A DNA stretch of 64,000 nucleotides from Bacteroidales bacterium (GTDB taxonomy: Bacteria; Bacteroidota; Bacteroidia; Bacteroidales; JAADGE01), in assembly GCA_021108035.1 (NCBI GenBank), contig JAIORQ010000070.1:1-64000 (forward strand), written 5' to 3'. Below, in pieces: positions 27,978 through 37,412 of this stretch (its first letter is position 1; every line of letters begins with the position of its first letter). The notes under the pieces are model-generated. The model searched no databases, had not been told where the DNA came from, and worked only from the letters and a program-made list of their open reading frames with translations. A program made the position numbers and the translations under genes.

Positions 27978-29705
27978 ATGGATAAAAAAATAACAGAAAA
28001 AGCAAACTTATGGCTGAAAGGCAATTATGATAAAGAAACAAAAAAACAAGTAAAAGAATTAATTAAAAAAGGCGGAGATGAATTAATAGATTCTTTTTAC
28101 AAAGATCTCGAATTCGGCACAGGAGGGTTAAGAGGAATTATGGGATCGGGCACAAACAGAATAAATAAATATACAATTGGTGCTGCTACTCAAGGTCTGA
28201 GTAATTATGTAAAAAAGAATTTCTCAAAGCTCGAAAAAATAAAAGTAGCTGTTGCTCATGATAACAGGAATAACAGTCGTTTTTTTGCAGAATTAACTGC
28301 TGATATCTTTTCAGCTAACGGGTTTATAGTTTATCTTTTTGAAAGCCTCAGACCCACACCCGAATTATCTTTTGCTGTAAGACATTTCGGATGTCAAAGC
28401 GGTGTTGTGATTACAGCATCTCATAACCCCAAAGAATATAACGGTTATAAAGCTTATTGGGATGACGGCGGACAAGTTGTTGCTCCGCATGATAAAAACA
28501 TTATAGAGGAAGTCAGTAATATTAAAGATATTGATGAGATAAAATTTAATGGTGTAATGGAAAATATTGAGATTTTGGGAGAAGCTTTTGATACCTTATA
28601 TATACATAAACTTACATCATTATCGTTGTCACCCGAAATTATTAAAAAACATATTGATTTTAAAATAGTTTATACACCAATTCACGGAACCGGGGTAGAG
28701 TTAGTTCCAAAGACCTTAAAAGCATTCGGTTTTAAAAACATCTTTAATGTTCCGGAACAAGATACAGTTGACGGAAATTTTCCTACAGTAATTTCACCAA
28801 ATCCCGAAAATGCCGAAGCATTAGAATTAGCTTTAAAAAAAGCAAAAAAAGTTGATGCCGATCTTGTTCTGGCAACAGATCCTGATGCTGACAGAGTCGG
28901 CATAGCCGTAAAAGATCTTAGCGGTGAATATATTCTTTTAAACGGAAATCAAACTGCCTCTGTTCTGATCTATTATTTGATTAAAACCAGAGTTGATAAC
29001 AACTTATTAAAAGGCAATGAATATATTGTTAAAACAATAGTTACAACAGAGTTACTTGCAGATATTGCACAAAAATACGGAATAGAATATTATGATACTT
29101 TAACAGGTTTTAAATATATTGCCGGAATTATTAAAGAAAATGAAGGGAAGAAAGTATTCATAGGCGGCGGTGAAGAAAGTTACGGATATCTCGCAGGTGA
29201 ATTTGTGAGAGATAAAGATGCTGTTATGTCAGCTGCATTAATTGCTGAAGCTGCTGTATGGGCAAAAGAAAAAAACAGATCTTTTTTTGAAATGCTGATC
29301 GATATATATATTGAGTTTGATCTTTATAAAGAAGTATTGGTAAATCTGGTAAAAAAAGGAAAAAGAGGAGCAGAAGAAATTCAGAAGATAATGGATGATT
29401 TCAGGAATAATCCTCCGAAAACAATTGCAGGTTCTAAAGTTATTGAAATAAAAGATTATTTCTTACAACAAACCGAGAATTTTGTAACAGAAACAATTGA
29501 ACCGATAAATCTTCCGAAATCCAATGTGATGCAGTTCTTTACTGAAGACGGTTATAAAGTAACAGTAAGACCGTCAGGAACTGAGCCGAAAATAAAGTTT
29601 TATATCGGTCTGAAAACAGATTTATGTTGTAAAGAAAAATATACAGAAATAAATTCACAATTTGAATCAATAATTGAAAAAATTAAAAAAGATTTGAGGA
29701 TATAA
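27978..29705 (+). CDS. Phosphoglucomutase/phosphomannomutase family enzyme
   Basis: This 575-residue alpha-D-phosphohexomutase has all four signatures: active-site phosphoserine S148 in TASHNPKEYNG, Mg-binding D301/D303/D305 in TDPDADR, sugar-binding GGGEESYG and the phosphate-binding RPSGTEPKIKFY. The length and N-terminal helical extension match the Bacteroidota/Firmicutes PgcA-type enzymes that interconvert glucose-1-P and glucose-6-P. The enzyme links glycolysis to nucleotide-sugar and glycogen metabolism. It is a monocistronic gene on the plus strand. Confidence 0.94.
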   Translation: MDKKITEKANLWLKGNYDKETKKQVKELIKKGGDELIDSFYKDLEFGTGGLRGIMGSGTNRINKYTIGAATQGLSNYVKKNFSKLEKIKVAVAHDNRNNSRFFAELTADIFSANGFIVYLFESLRPTPELSFAVRHFGCQSGVVITASHNPKEYNGYKAYWDDGGQVVAPHDKNIIEEVSNIKDIDEIKFNGVMENIEILGEAFDTLYIHKLTSLSLSPEIIKKHIDFKIVYTPIHGTGVELVPKTLKAFGFKNIFNVPEQDTVDGNFPTVISPNPENAEALELALKKAKKVDADLVLATDPDADRVGIAVKDLSGEYILLNGNQTASVLIYYLIKTRVDNNLLKGNEYIVKTIVTTELLADIAQKYGIEYYDTLTGFKYIAGIIKENEGKKVFIGGGEESYGYLAGEFVRDKDAVMSAALIAEAAVWAKEKNRSFFEMLIDIYIEFDLYKEVLVNLVKKGKRGAEEIQKIMDDFRNNPPKTIAGSKVIEIKDYFLQQTENFVTETIEPINLPKSNVMQFFTEDGYKVTVRPSGTEPKIKFYIGLKTDLCCKEKYTEINSQFESIIEKIKKDLRI

Positions 29706-30029
29706 TACCGACTGTGCAATAACAATTATAGATTACTGCATACAGAAACAAAAAAATGTAATTTCATTGCAACTCTATAAGTAAAATTGGCAGATCTTTT
29801 TGGTTAATCTTAAAATCTGCAAGCGTGTCCGAATACTTTGTCGCTTTAAATATGATAATCAACAACTTATATCATTTTTACTTAAACAGAAGTGCCTCGC
29901 TTAACTATCTGAAATTTAATATATAATAAAAAGACTTGCAGATTAATGCTTAAAACAAAACACTTTATTTAAAATTATTCTAAATTACTTTTTATGATAA
30001 ATGTAATGAATTGATTAATTCTAAATATT
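29706..30029. other. Intergenic stretch without recognised gene
   Basis: The 324 nt between the mutase and rseC hold stop codons in all frames and no start with a credible protein, no strong hairpin and no tRNA. The region probably only holds the promoter for the rnf operon at its right end. Confidence 0.7.
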
Positions 30030-30037
30030 TAAATTTG
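30011..30037 (+). promoter_or_regulatory. Promoter candidate for the rseC-rnf operon
   Basis: TAAATTTG at 30030-30037 fits the TAnnTTTG -7 box, with a TTG at 30011-30013 near the expected -33 position. The rseC ATG lies only 16 nt downstream, so the mRNA leader would be very short. Confidence 0.5.
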
Positions 30038-30053
30038 CGACTTTAAATTTTTG

Positions 30054-30500
30054 ATGAAACAAGTAAAACAAATAATTCATCCCGGAATTGTAAAATCTAT
30101 ATGCGGTAATGAGCTTCAAGTAAGCATTATTGCACAAGCAGCTTGTGCATCTTGTACCCTTAAAGGAGCTTGTTCTGTCTCTGAAGTTGAAGAAAAAATT
30201 ATCGACATTTACGTTGAAAATCCCGATGATTACAAAAACGGCGAAAATATTGAAGTTTATTTCAAACAATCTTTGGGTTTCAGAGCTTTATTTTTAGGAT
30301 ATGTTTTACCGTTTTTAATTCTTGTCGTTTCATTAATAACTTTAATGTCAATTACTCAAAAGGAATTATTATCAGGAATCATATCACTGATGTTATTAAT
30401 TCCGTATTATTTAATATTATATTTTTCAAAAGATAAAATAAAAAAGACATTCGCTTTTTCAATTAAGAAATCATTTAATTACAGCTCTTTCGGATTTTAA
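30054..30500 (+). CDS. rseC: RseC/MucC-like positive regulator, Rnf-associated
   Basis: This 148-residue protein has an N-terminal beta domain with a Cys cluster (ACASCTLKGACSVSE) and two membrane helices (about 77-97 and 102-122). RseC-family proteins precede rnf operons throughout Bacteroidota; in other bacteria a related protein helps redox-sensor reduction or Rnf assembly. I took ATG 30054, three nt after a TTG. The last residues (SSFGF) and the stop are encoded by an intergenic palindromic repeat that begins at 30484, so the native C-terminus seems to have been altered by insertion of the repeat. Confidence 0.85.
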   Translation: MKQVKQIIHPGIVKSICGNELQVSIIAQAACASCTLKGACSVSEVEEKIIDIYVENPDDYKNGENIEVYFKQSLGFRALFLGYVLPFLILVVSLITLMSITQKELLSGIISLMLLIPYYLILYFSKDKIKKTFAFSIKKSFNYSSFGF

Positions 30501-30538
30501 ATCCGAAAGCAAACTGTTCCTGATTTGTAATCCGGAAA
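30484..30538. repeat. Dispersed palindromic repeat, copy 1 (rseC-rnfB)
   Basis: It has two palindromes: CTTTCGGATTTTAAATCCGAAAG and GATTTGTAATCCGG. Copies 2 and 3 are at 39676-39726 and 53459-53513. The core GGATTTGTAATCC is shared. It starts inside the last codons of rseC. Confidence 0.85.
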
Positions 30539-30563
30539 TAAACTTTAAGAAAAAATAATAACA

Positions 30564-31520
30564 ATGAACGAAGTAATCATAGCAACAATAATCACAGTAA
30601 GTTCCGTAGGTGTCGTTGCGGCTGTTATTCTTTATTGGGCATCTCAAAAATTCAAGGTTTTTGAAGATCCGCGAATTGATAAAGTAGAAGAAATACTTCC
30701 TGCTGCAAATTGCGGCGGATGCGGATATCCGGGTTGCAGAAATTTTGCTGAAGTATGTGTTAAATCTGATAGTTTGGATGATCTCTTCTGTCCCGTCGGC
30801 GGAAATGGATGTATGTCTTCAGTTGCAAAAGTCTTGGGCAGAGAAGTAAGCGAAAAAGATAAAATGACAGCTGTCATAAGATGCAACGGTGCACCCCAAT
30901 TCAGAAAAAAAACAACTCATTTTGACGGTGCTTTAAATTGTACAATTCAATCCAATTTATATGCCGGCGAAACTGCTTGCCAATACGGTTGCGTCGGACT
31001 GGGAGAATGTGCCGATGCATGTGATTTCAATGCCTTACATATGGACCCGGTTACGGAACTTCCGGTTGTAACCGAAGCAAACTGTACAGGATGTAATGCA
31101 TGTGTAGTTGCATGTCCCAAAGATATTATTGAATTAAGGCCTGCAGGAAAGAAAAGCAGAAGAATTTTTGTATCATGCATAAATGAAGACAGAGGCGGTG
31201 CTGCAAAAAAAGCCTGTGCTGTTGCTTGTACCGGCTGTACACTTTGTTTTAAAGAATGTAAATACGATGCAATTACAATTGAGAACTTCTTGGCATACAT
31301 TGATCCGCTTAAATGTGTATTATGCAGAAAATGCGTAGAAGTTTGTCCCACAGGTGCCATTTGGGAAGTTAATTTTCCGCCGAGAAAAGCAAAACCGGCA
31401 AAAGAAACTGACAAAAAACCGGAAGAAAAAAAAGTTGACCTGATAAAAACTGCCAAAGAGAATATTACTGAAAACAAAACAGTTGATAATAAACAAGACA
31501 AAGAAAACAAAACTGAATAA
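30564..31520 (+). CDS. rnfB: Rnf complex subunit B (ferredoxin-like)
   Basis: This 318-residue subunit has an N-terminal membrane anchor (about 5-27), the CGGCGYPGC four-iron cluster domain (about 50-58) and several CxxCxxCxxxC motifs (CTGCNACVVACP, CTGCTLCFKEC, CVLCRKCVEVCP). The Lys/Glu-rich tail is dispensable-looking. RnfB accepts electrons from ferredoxin and passes them into the ion-pumping complex. It is the second gene of the rnf operon and lies 15 nt before rnfC. Confidence 0.95.
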   Translation: MNEVIIATIITVSSVGVVAAVILYWASQKFKVFEDPRIDKVEEILPAANCGGCGYPGCRNFAEVCVKSDSLDDLFCPVGGNGCMSSVAKVLGREVSEKDKMTAVIRCNGAPQFRKKTTHFDGALNCTIQSNLYAGETACQYGCVGLGECADACDFNALHMDPVTELPVVTEANCTGCNACVVACPKDIIELRPAGKKSRRIFVSCINEDRGGAAKKACAVACTGCTLCFKECKYDAITIENFLAYIDPLKCVLCRKCVEVCPTGAIWEVNFPPRKAKPAKETDKKPEEKKVDLIKTAKENITENKTVDNKQDKENKTE

Positions 31521-31535
31521 GAATAAATAGATTAT

Positions 31536-32870
31536 ATGTTAAAAACATTCCCAAAAGGAGGTGTTCATCCACCCGAAAATAAATTATCGGCAAATAAAAA
31601 AATTGAAATTTTGCCTGTTCCGAAACAAGTTTCTGTTCCGGTATCTCAACATATCGGAGTTCCGGCAAAAGTAACGGTAAATAAAAAAGATGTTGTTAAA
31701 GTAGGACAAATTATAGCCGAAAGCGGAGGATTTATTTCTGCAAATATTCACTCTCCTGTATCCGGAACTGTTTTCAAAATTGATGAAGTTACTGATACGA
31801 GCGGGTACAAAAGACAATCGGTAATAATTAATGTTAATGATGACAAATGGGATGAAAAGATTGACAGAAGCGAAGAACTGATAAAAGATTTTGATATAAG
31901 TTCAGATGAGATTATTAAAAAGATTCAAAATGCAGGCATTGTAGGTCTCGGAGGGGCAACTTTTCCCACTCATGTAAAATTAATGCCTCCAAAAGGAACT
32001 AAACCGGAAGTTCTTATTATTAACGGTGCAGAATGTGAACCCTATCTGACTTCCGACCACATATTAATGTTAGAAAAAGGTGAAGAAATATTAGTCGGGA
32101 CACAAATTTTAATGAAAGCACTAAAGGTTGATAAAGCTTATATCGGTATAGAAAACAATAAACCGGATGCCATTACACATCTTACGAAACTTGTAAAATC
32201 TTATAAAGGAATTGCTGTTACTCCGGTAAAAGTTCAATATCCTCAAGGTGGTGAAAAACAACTGATTAAAGCAGTTATAAACAGAGAAGTTCCATCAGGA
32301 GGTTTGCCGATAGCAGTTGGTGCAGTTGTTCATAATGTCGGAACTACATATGCTGTTTATGAAGCTGTGCAAAAAAATAAACCCTTAATTGAAAGAGTAG
32401 TAACAATTACCGGAAAATCAGTAAAAAATCCGGGTAATTATCTGGTAAGATTCGGTACTGCTGTATCAGATTTGATTGAAGCAGCCGGTGGTGTACCTGA
32501 AAATACAGGAAAAATAATCAGCGGCGGACCTATGATGGGAAAGGCGCTCAATACAACTGACGTTCCGGTTGCAAAAGGAACTTCAGGAATATTAATTATG
32601 CCTGAAGAAGAATCAAAAAGAAGAAAAATTAAGCCTTGCATAAGATGTGCTAAATGTGTTGATGTCTGTCCAATGGGTCTTGAACCGTTTTTATTAATGA
32701 CTTTTGGAGAAAAAGCAATGCATGAAAGAATGGAGAAAGAAGATGTATTGGATTGTATTGAATGCGGATCATGCAGTTACGCCTGTCCTTCAGACAGACC
32801 CATACTTGATTATATCAGATTAGGGAAAAACAGAGTCGGAGCTGTGATTAGAGCAAGAAGTACGAAGTAA
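31536..32870 (+). CDS. rnfC: Rnf complex subunit C
   Basis: This 444-residue soluble subunit has an N-terminal barrel-sandwich domain (HPPENKLSANKKIE), a Rossmann-like nucleotide/FMN domain (GLGGATFPTHVKLMPP and INGAECEPYLTSDH) and two 4Fe-4S motifs (CIRCAKCVDVCP and CIECGSCSYACP). RnfC is the site of NADH/NAD+ reaction at the cytoplasmic face. It lies in the middle of a tightly packed operon with rnfB upstream and rnfD downstream. Confidence 0.95.
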   Translation: MLKTFPKGGVHPPENKLSANKKIEILPVPKQVSVPVSQHIGVPAKVTVNKKDVVKVGQIIAESGGFISANIHSPVSGTVFKIDEVTDTSGYKRQSVIINVNDDKWDEKIDRSEELIKDFDISSDEIIKKIQNAGIVGLGGATFPTHVKLMPPKGTKPEVLIINGAECEPYLTSDHILMLEKGEEILVGTQILMKALKVDKAYIGIENNKPDAITHLTKLVKSYKGIAVTPVKVQYPQGGEKQLIKAVINREVPSGGLPIAVGAVVHNVGTTYAVYEAVQKNKPLIERVVTITGKSVKNPGNYLVRFGTAVSDLIEAAGGVPENTGKIISGGPMMGKALNTTDVPVAKGTSGILIMPEEESKRRKIKPCIRCAKCVDVCPMGLEPFLLMTFGEKAMHERMEKEDVLDCIECGSCSYACPSDRPILDYIRLGKNRVGAVIRARSTK

Positions 32871-32897
32871 AATAAATAAAATTTGAAAAAAAGTAAT

Positions 32898-33902
32898 ATG
32901 TCTAAACTAATAGTTTCACCATCACCTCATCAACTTGGCAGCAATTCTGTTAAAAAGTTAATGTATGGTGTATTATTTGCCTTAATTCCGACATTATTCA
33001 TATCAATATTCTTTTTCGGATTGGGTGCAATAATTGTTATCTTATCAGCAGTAATATCATCTGTTTTATTTGAATATTTAATTACAAAATTCATTTTAAA
33101 ACGAGAATCAACTGTTATGGACGGTTCAGCTGCATTAACAGGATTGTTATTAGCATTTAACCTTCCGAGCAATTTACCGGTTTGGTTAGTTATTGTCGGA
33201 GCTTTTGTTGCAATCGGTATCGGTAAAATGTCATTTGGAGGTTTGGGGAATAATCCGTTCAATCCTGCTTTAGTCGGTCGTGTATTCCTATTAATTTCTT
33301 GGCCTGTGCAAATGACAACATGGCCGAAACCAAGCCCGTTTACTGAAAAAATGTTAGGCTACACAGATGTTACGACCGGAGCAACTCCTCTCGGACAATT
33401 AGCTGAAACAATGAGAAACGGAGAGAGTATGTCATCACTTGGAGAAAAAGTTCCCGATTATATGCAAATGTTATATGGAAATATGGGCGGATCCTTTGGT
33501 GAGGTTGCTGCATTAGCTTTAATTCTCGGACTGTTATATATGTTGTGGAAAAAAATTATAACATGGCACATCCCTGTTTCAATCATTGGTACAGTTGCAA
33601 TTTTCACCGGAATTCTTTGGCTTGCAGATCCTGTAAATTTTGCAGATCCTTTGTTTCATATATTAACAGGTGGTATTTTACTTGGTGCAATTTTTATGGC
33701 TACAGATTATGTAACTTCTCCAATGAGCAAGAGAGGAATGATAATCTATGGTATAGGTATTGGTGTGCTGACCATAGTGATCAGAATATGGGGTGCTTTT
33801 CCTGAGGGTGTTTCATTTGCAATCCTAATTATGAATGCGCTTGTACCACTCATTAATATGTATATGAAACCGAAACGTTTTGGTGAAACTGTAAAGAAAT
33901 AA
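32898..33902 (+). CDS. rnfD: Rnf complex subunit D
   Basis: This 334-residue membrane protein with about nine helices has the covalent FMN attachment motif with Thr in TTGATPLGQL and the N-terminal MSKLIVSPSPHQL typical of RnfD/NqrB. The ATG at 32898 was chosen over a TTG at 32883 because the family starts at that point. RnfD carries FMN and forms part of the ion channel. The 97-nt gap to rnfG contains a CCCCT/AGGGG hairpin (33919-33940), a possible intercistronic structure. Confidence 0.94.
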   Translation: MSKLIVSPSPHQLGSNSVKKLMYGVLFALIPTLFISIFFFGLGAIIVILSAVISSVLFEYLITKFILKRESTVMDGSAALTGLLLAFNLPSNLPVWLVIVGAFVAIGIGKMSFGGLGNNPFNPALVGRVFLLISWPVQMTTWPKPSPFTEKMLGYTDVTTGATPLGQLAETMRNGESMSSLGEKVPDYMQMLYGNMGGSFGEVAALALILGLLYMLWKKIITWHIPVSIIGTVAIFTGILWLADPVNFADPLFHILTGGILLGAIFMATDYVTSPMSKRGMIIYGIGIGVLTIVIRIWGAFPEGVSFAILIMNALVPLINMYMKPKRFGETVKK

Positions 33903-33999
33903 TTACCGATAAAAAAGTCCCCTCTATGGGATTTAGGGGTAAAATAAATAGTCAATATTAACATGTCTCGAACTTGTTTCGGGGAATAATAAATCAAAA

Positions 34000-34611
34000 A
34001 TGGCATCTAAAAAGAAATCTTCGTTTGTTAATATGGTAGTTGTACTGTTTATAGTATCAACAATAGCAGCTACAGCTTTAGCATTTGTTTATCAAGCAAC
34101 AAAAGATCCTATTGCTCAAGCTAAACTTGAAAAAAAGAAAAAAGCAATCGGGCAAGTTGTTCCGGAATTTGACACACTTTTCAACCCGATTGATAATATG
34201 TTTAAAATTGCTTTGGCAGAAGGCGACAGTCTCGAATGTTTTCCTACAAAGAACGGTGAAGAATTTACCGGTTATGCTGTAAAAGCAAATACAAAAAAAG
34301 GATTCAGCGGCGAATTTTGGATTATGGTAGGTTTCACACCCGACGGTAAAATATTTAAAACAGCAGTACTTGAACATAAAGAAACTCCCGGTCTCGGAGA
34401 TAAAATGCAAAAGAACAAAGGCGATTGGAGTGAACAATTTACAAATTTGGATGTTCCGAATATTCAAGATACTGACGGTGACGGAATTCTGATAGAAGTA
34501 AAAAATGACCAAGGAACAATTGATGCAATTACCGCCGCAACAATCACTTCAAGAGGTTTCTGTGATGCAACTGAAAGAGCATATAATGCTTTTAAAAAAA
34601 TTGAAAAATGA
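34000..34611 (+). CDS. rnfG: Rnf complex subunit G
   Basis: This 203-residue subunit has one N-terminal membrane helix (about 10-32) and a periplasmic FMN-binding domain. The covalent FMN Thr lies in ITAATITSRG, matching the SGATxxS consensus with T-A in place of S-G. The ETPGLGDKM segment is family specific. It would relay electrons between RnfC/B and RnfD. Confidence 0.94.
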   Translation: MASKKKSSFVNMVVVLFIVSTIAATALAFVYQATKDPIAQAKLEKKKKAIGQVVPEFDTLFNPIDNMFKIALAEGDSLECFPTKNGEEFTGYAVKANTKKGFSGEFWIMVGFTPDGKIFKTAVLEHKETPGLGDKMQKNKGDWSEQFTNLDVPNIQDTDGDGILIEVKNDQGTIDAITAATITSRGFCDATERAYNAFKKIEK

Positions 34612-34716
34612 CTTATAGTAGCTTTGCTACAAAAAATTAGACGCTGATTTTTTATGATAATTATGATTTAAAAAATACGGTTAAAAATAAACAAATAAGT
34701 ATATAAACATCAGAAT

Positions 34717-35301
34717 ATGAGCAAATTAAAAATATTTACCAGAGGTTTTTTTGCAGAAAATGCAGTTTTTGTTATGCTGCTCGGATTATGTCCTACTCTC
34801 GGAACTACAACTTCAGCCATTAACGGACTCGGTATGGGAATTGCAACAACATTTGTATTGGTTATGTCCAATATTGTTGTTTCATTGGTAAAGTCGCAAA
34901 TTCCTGATAAGGTAAGGATACCTGCTTTTATCGTAATTATTGCTTCATTTGTTACTATTGTTGAATTAGCAATGCAAGCATATGTTCCTGATCTGTTTGA
35001 AGTTTTGGGGTTATTTATTCCGCTTATTGTTGTTAATTGTTTAATATTAGGACGCGCAGAAGCTTTTGCTTCAAAAAATAATATTATTGATTCAATACTT
35101 GACGGACTCGGCATGGGGCTTGGTTTTGCTATGGCTCTTACAATGCTTGGTGCTGTCAGAGAGGCTTTGGGAAGCGGTTCAATTTTTAATATCAGCATAT
35201 ACGAAGGAGACGGTGCTCTTGTTTTTGTTCTTGCACCCGGAGCATTTATTGTTCTCGGATATTTAATTGCATTATTAAATAAACTTACAAAAAAGGTATA
35301 A
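34717..35301 (+). CDS. rnfE: Rnf complex subunit E
   Basis: This 194-residue protein has six membrane helices, with the conserved [13 protein letters not shown]-type start and [11 protein letters not shown] loop of RnfE/NqrD. RnfE and RnfA form the inverted half-pair that holds the central membrane iron centre (Cys in GLCP and in [10 protein letters not shown]). It is separated from rnfG by about 105 nt and is directly followed by an unrelated membrane gene. Confidence 0.94.
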   Translation: MSKLKIFTRGFFAENAVFVMLLGLCPTLGTTTSAINGLGMGIATTFVLVMSNIVVSLVKSQIPDKVRIPAFIVIIASFVTIVELAMQAYVPDLFEVLGLFIPLIVVNCLILGRAEAFASKNNIIDSILDGLGMGLGFAMALTMLGAVREALGSGSIFNISIYEGDGALVFVLAPGAFIVLGYLIALLNKLTKKV

Positions 35302-35311
35302 TACTTATCTT

Positions 35312-35809
35312 ATGTTGTTAAAACCAATTATGAAAAGTAAGTACTATAACATATCTGTATTTTCAATTATTATGAGTATTGCTGTATTCATACTTGTTAG
35401 CCACTATATTCGTAACATACTTTCTTTCGTTAATTGGGTTACAAATGAAATCAATAGACCTACTTTTTTCTCAGTTAATTTAGCAGACAGAATTTTGATC
35501 GCACTTTTTCCAATTTCCGCTGTGATTGGTTGCGTAAGGTTAAAATATGGAAATTTAAAGAATCTATTATATATGTGGATTGGTCATTTCACAGCGTTGA
35601 TTTTATTTCTAATTTTATCATTCAATATTCTGGACATTGCTTATAATACTCCTTCTGCTCCGACCAACTATGTTTGTCAGCCCAACGACAAGACATTAAC
35701 AATAATACTGATTAGTTCTTTGCTACTGACTCATATTATTAATTACCAATTCTTCAAACTAAAAAAAAATAAAATTAAACCGGTTTCAATAAAAAATAAA
35801 AAAAAATAA
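35312..35809 (+). CDS. Hypothetical four-helix membrane protein inside the rnf operon
   Basis: This 165-residue protein has four predicted membrane helices (about 14-36, 60-78, 88-110 and 128-146) and a very basic C-terminal tail (KLKKNKIKPVSIKNKKK). I do not recognise a family, and it is not a known Rnf subunit. It lies 10 nt after rnfE and 6 nt before rnfA, so it is translated from the same mRNA. An ATG at 35330 is an alternative start. Its insertion between rnfE and rnfA is unusual for the conserved order. Confidence 0.65.
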   Translation: MLLKPIMKSKYYNISVFSIIMSIAVFILVSHYIRNILSFVNWVTNEINRPTFFSVNLADRILIALFPISAVIGCVRLKYGNLKNLLYMWIGHFTALILFLILSFNILDIAYNTPSAPTNYVCQPNDKTLTIILISSLLLTHIINYQFFKLKKNKIKPVSIKNKKK

Positions 35810-35815
35810 ACAATT

Positions 35816-36391
35816 ATGGAATATATATTAATAATAATATCAGCAATATTTGTAAACAATGTTGTTTTAGCAAAATTTCTGGGAGTTTGTCCTTTTTTCG
35901 GTGTATCTAAACAAGTTGAGACTGCAGTGGGAATGTCCGGTGCCGTTGTATTTGTTATGACAGTTGCAACAATAGTAACATTTTTACTTCAAAAATATGT
36001 TTTAGATGTATTCGGAATCCAATACATGCAAACTATTACATTTATTTTGGTTATTGCTTCTTTAGTACAATTAGTCGAAATCATATTAAAAAAAGTAAGT
36101 CCTTCCTTATATCAAGCACTCGGAATTTTCTTACCCTTGATAACAACAAACTGTGCAGTTCTCGGAGTTGCAATTCTTGCAGTACAAACAGAAGGTTTTG
36201 GATTAATAGAAAGTACAGTATATGCTGTTGCTTCAGCAATTGGTTTCGGATTAGCTCTGGTAATATTTGCCGGATTAAGAGAACATATGGAATTACAAGA
36301 TATACCCAAAGGTATGAAAGGTGTTCCGATTGCATTTGTTGTTGCCGGACTTCTCGCACTTGCTTTTATGGGATTTTCCGGAATTGCATAA
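35816..36391 (+). CDS. rnfA: Rnf complex subunit A
   Basis: This 191-residue protein has six membrane helices and the RnfA/NqrE signatures: [20 protein letters not shown] near the start and [12 protein letters not shown] in the middle, each with the Cys that binds the intramembrane iron centre. It completes the rseC-rnfBCDGEA set. A strong hairpin terminator at 36416-36443 follows. Confidence 0.95.
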   Translation: MEYILIIISAIFVNNVVLAKFLGVCPFFGVSKQVETAVGMSGAVVFVMTVATIVTFLLQKYVLDVFGIQYMQTITFILVIASLVQLVEIILKKVSPSLYQALGIFLPLITTNCAVLGVAILAVQTEGFGLIESTVYAVASAIGFGLALVIFAGLREHMELQDIPKGMKGVPIAFVVAGLLALAFMGFSGIA

Positions 36392-36415
36392 AAGTTAATT
36401 AAAAAATAATACTTT

Positions 36416-36443
36416 AGCCGTTCAAACGAACGGCTTTTTATTT
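36416..36443 (+). terminator. Rho-independent terminator of the rnf operon
   Basis: AGCCGTTC (36416-36423) pairs perfectly with 36428-36435 around AAAC and is followed by a TTTTTATTTTA tract. The T-tract ends one base before the ATG of the next gene. Confidence 0.9.
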
Positions 36444-36444
36444 T

Positions 36445-37398
36445 ATGTATATTAAAGACAAATATTCAATCTTAAAGGAAAATGATAAAATCGGATTAAT
36501 AACACCTGCCGGTTATATCACAAAACAAAAATTAGACAATGCAATTCAAAATGTTAAAAATTTTAGTCTTGAAGCTTTTTACTATAACAGTGTTCTTGAT
36601 AAAAGCGGTTATTTAGCCGGAACAGATAAAAACAGAGCTAATGAACTTCATAAAATGTATGCCGACAAATCTGTCAAGGCAATCCTTTGTGTCAGAGGCG
36701 GATATGGCACGGCACGAATATTAGACTTGCTTGATTACGAATTAATAAAAAACAATCCCAAACCGGTAATAGGTTACAGTGATATTACAGCCTTATTATT
36801 TGCCGTATATAAAAAAACCGGTTTGCCCGGATTTCACGGGATTATAGGAGCCTCTATATTTTCTGAATATTCGAAAGATAACTTTAAAGACATCTTTTTA
36901 AATACACAAAATGAAATTACAATCTGCCAACCGAAAAATAATAAAGATAACTCATATATTATAAATCCGGGAAAAACAGAAGGAATCTTAATCGGAGGTA
37001 ATTTATCAATTCTGACTTCTCTTATCGGAACAAAATATGATATTGATTGGAAAAATAAAATTATTTTCATTGAAGAAATAAATGAAGCACCGTATAAAAT
37101 TGACAGAATGCTGACTCAACTGTATCAAGCAGGCAAATTTAATGATGTCAGAGGTATTATTTTGGGCAAATTCAGCAAGTGTGATTCAGAGGACTTTGAT
37201 ACGAAAAATGAAGACAGTTTTAGTTTAAAAGAAGTTATTCTTGAAAAAATCAGACCTTTACAAATCCCGGCTGTTTACGAATTTTCATTCGGACATATTA
37301 AAAAGCAGGCAATCTTTCCTTTTGGTATTAAAGTTCAATTTGATGCCGATAAATTTCAAATCCGGTATAAAAGGAAAGTTCTTCAAGATTTTTTTTAA
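36445..37398 (+). CDS. ldcA: LD-carboxypeptidase, peptidase family S66
   Basis: This 317-residue serine peptidase of the LdcA/MccF family has the N-terminal KIGLITPAG, the arginine-rich RGGYGTARIL, catalytic Ser in VIGYSDIT (about residue 113), Glu in GGNLS to IIFIEEINEAPY, and His in FSFGHIKKQA. Such enzymes remove the terminal D-alanine of tetrapeptide murein stems during cell-wall recycling. The ATG is immediately after the rnf terminator, so its promoter position is puzzling. MccF-like self-immunity is a less likely alternative. Confidence 0.9.
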   Translation: MYIKDKYSILKENDKIGLITPAGYITKQKLDNAIQNVKNFSLEAFYYNSVLDKSGYLAGTDKNRANELHKMYADKSVKAILCVRGGYGTARILDLLDYELIKNNPKPVIGYSDITALLFAVYKKTGLPGFHGIIGASIFSEYSKDNFKDIFLNTQNEITICQPKNNKDNSYIINPGKTEGILIGGNLSILTSLIGTKYDIDWKNKIIFIEEINEAPYKIDRMLTQLYQAGKFNDVRGIILGKFSKCDSEDFDTKNEDSFSLKEVILEKIRPLQIPAVYEFSFGHIKKQAIFPFGIKVQFDADKFQIRYKRKVLQDFF

Positions 37399-37412
37399 TT
37401 TCGCAGAAAAAA

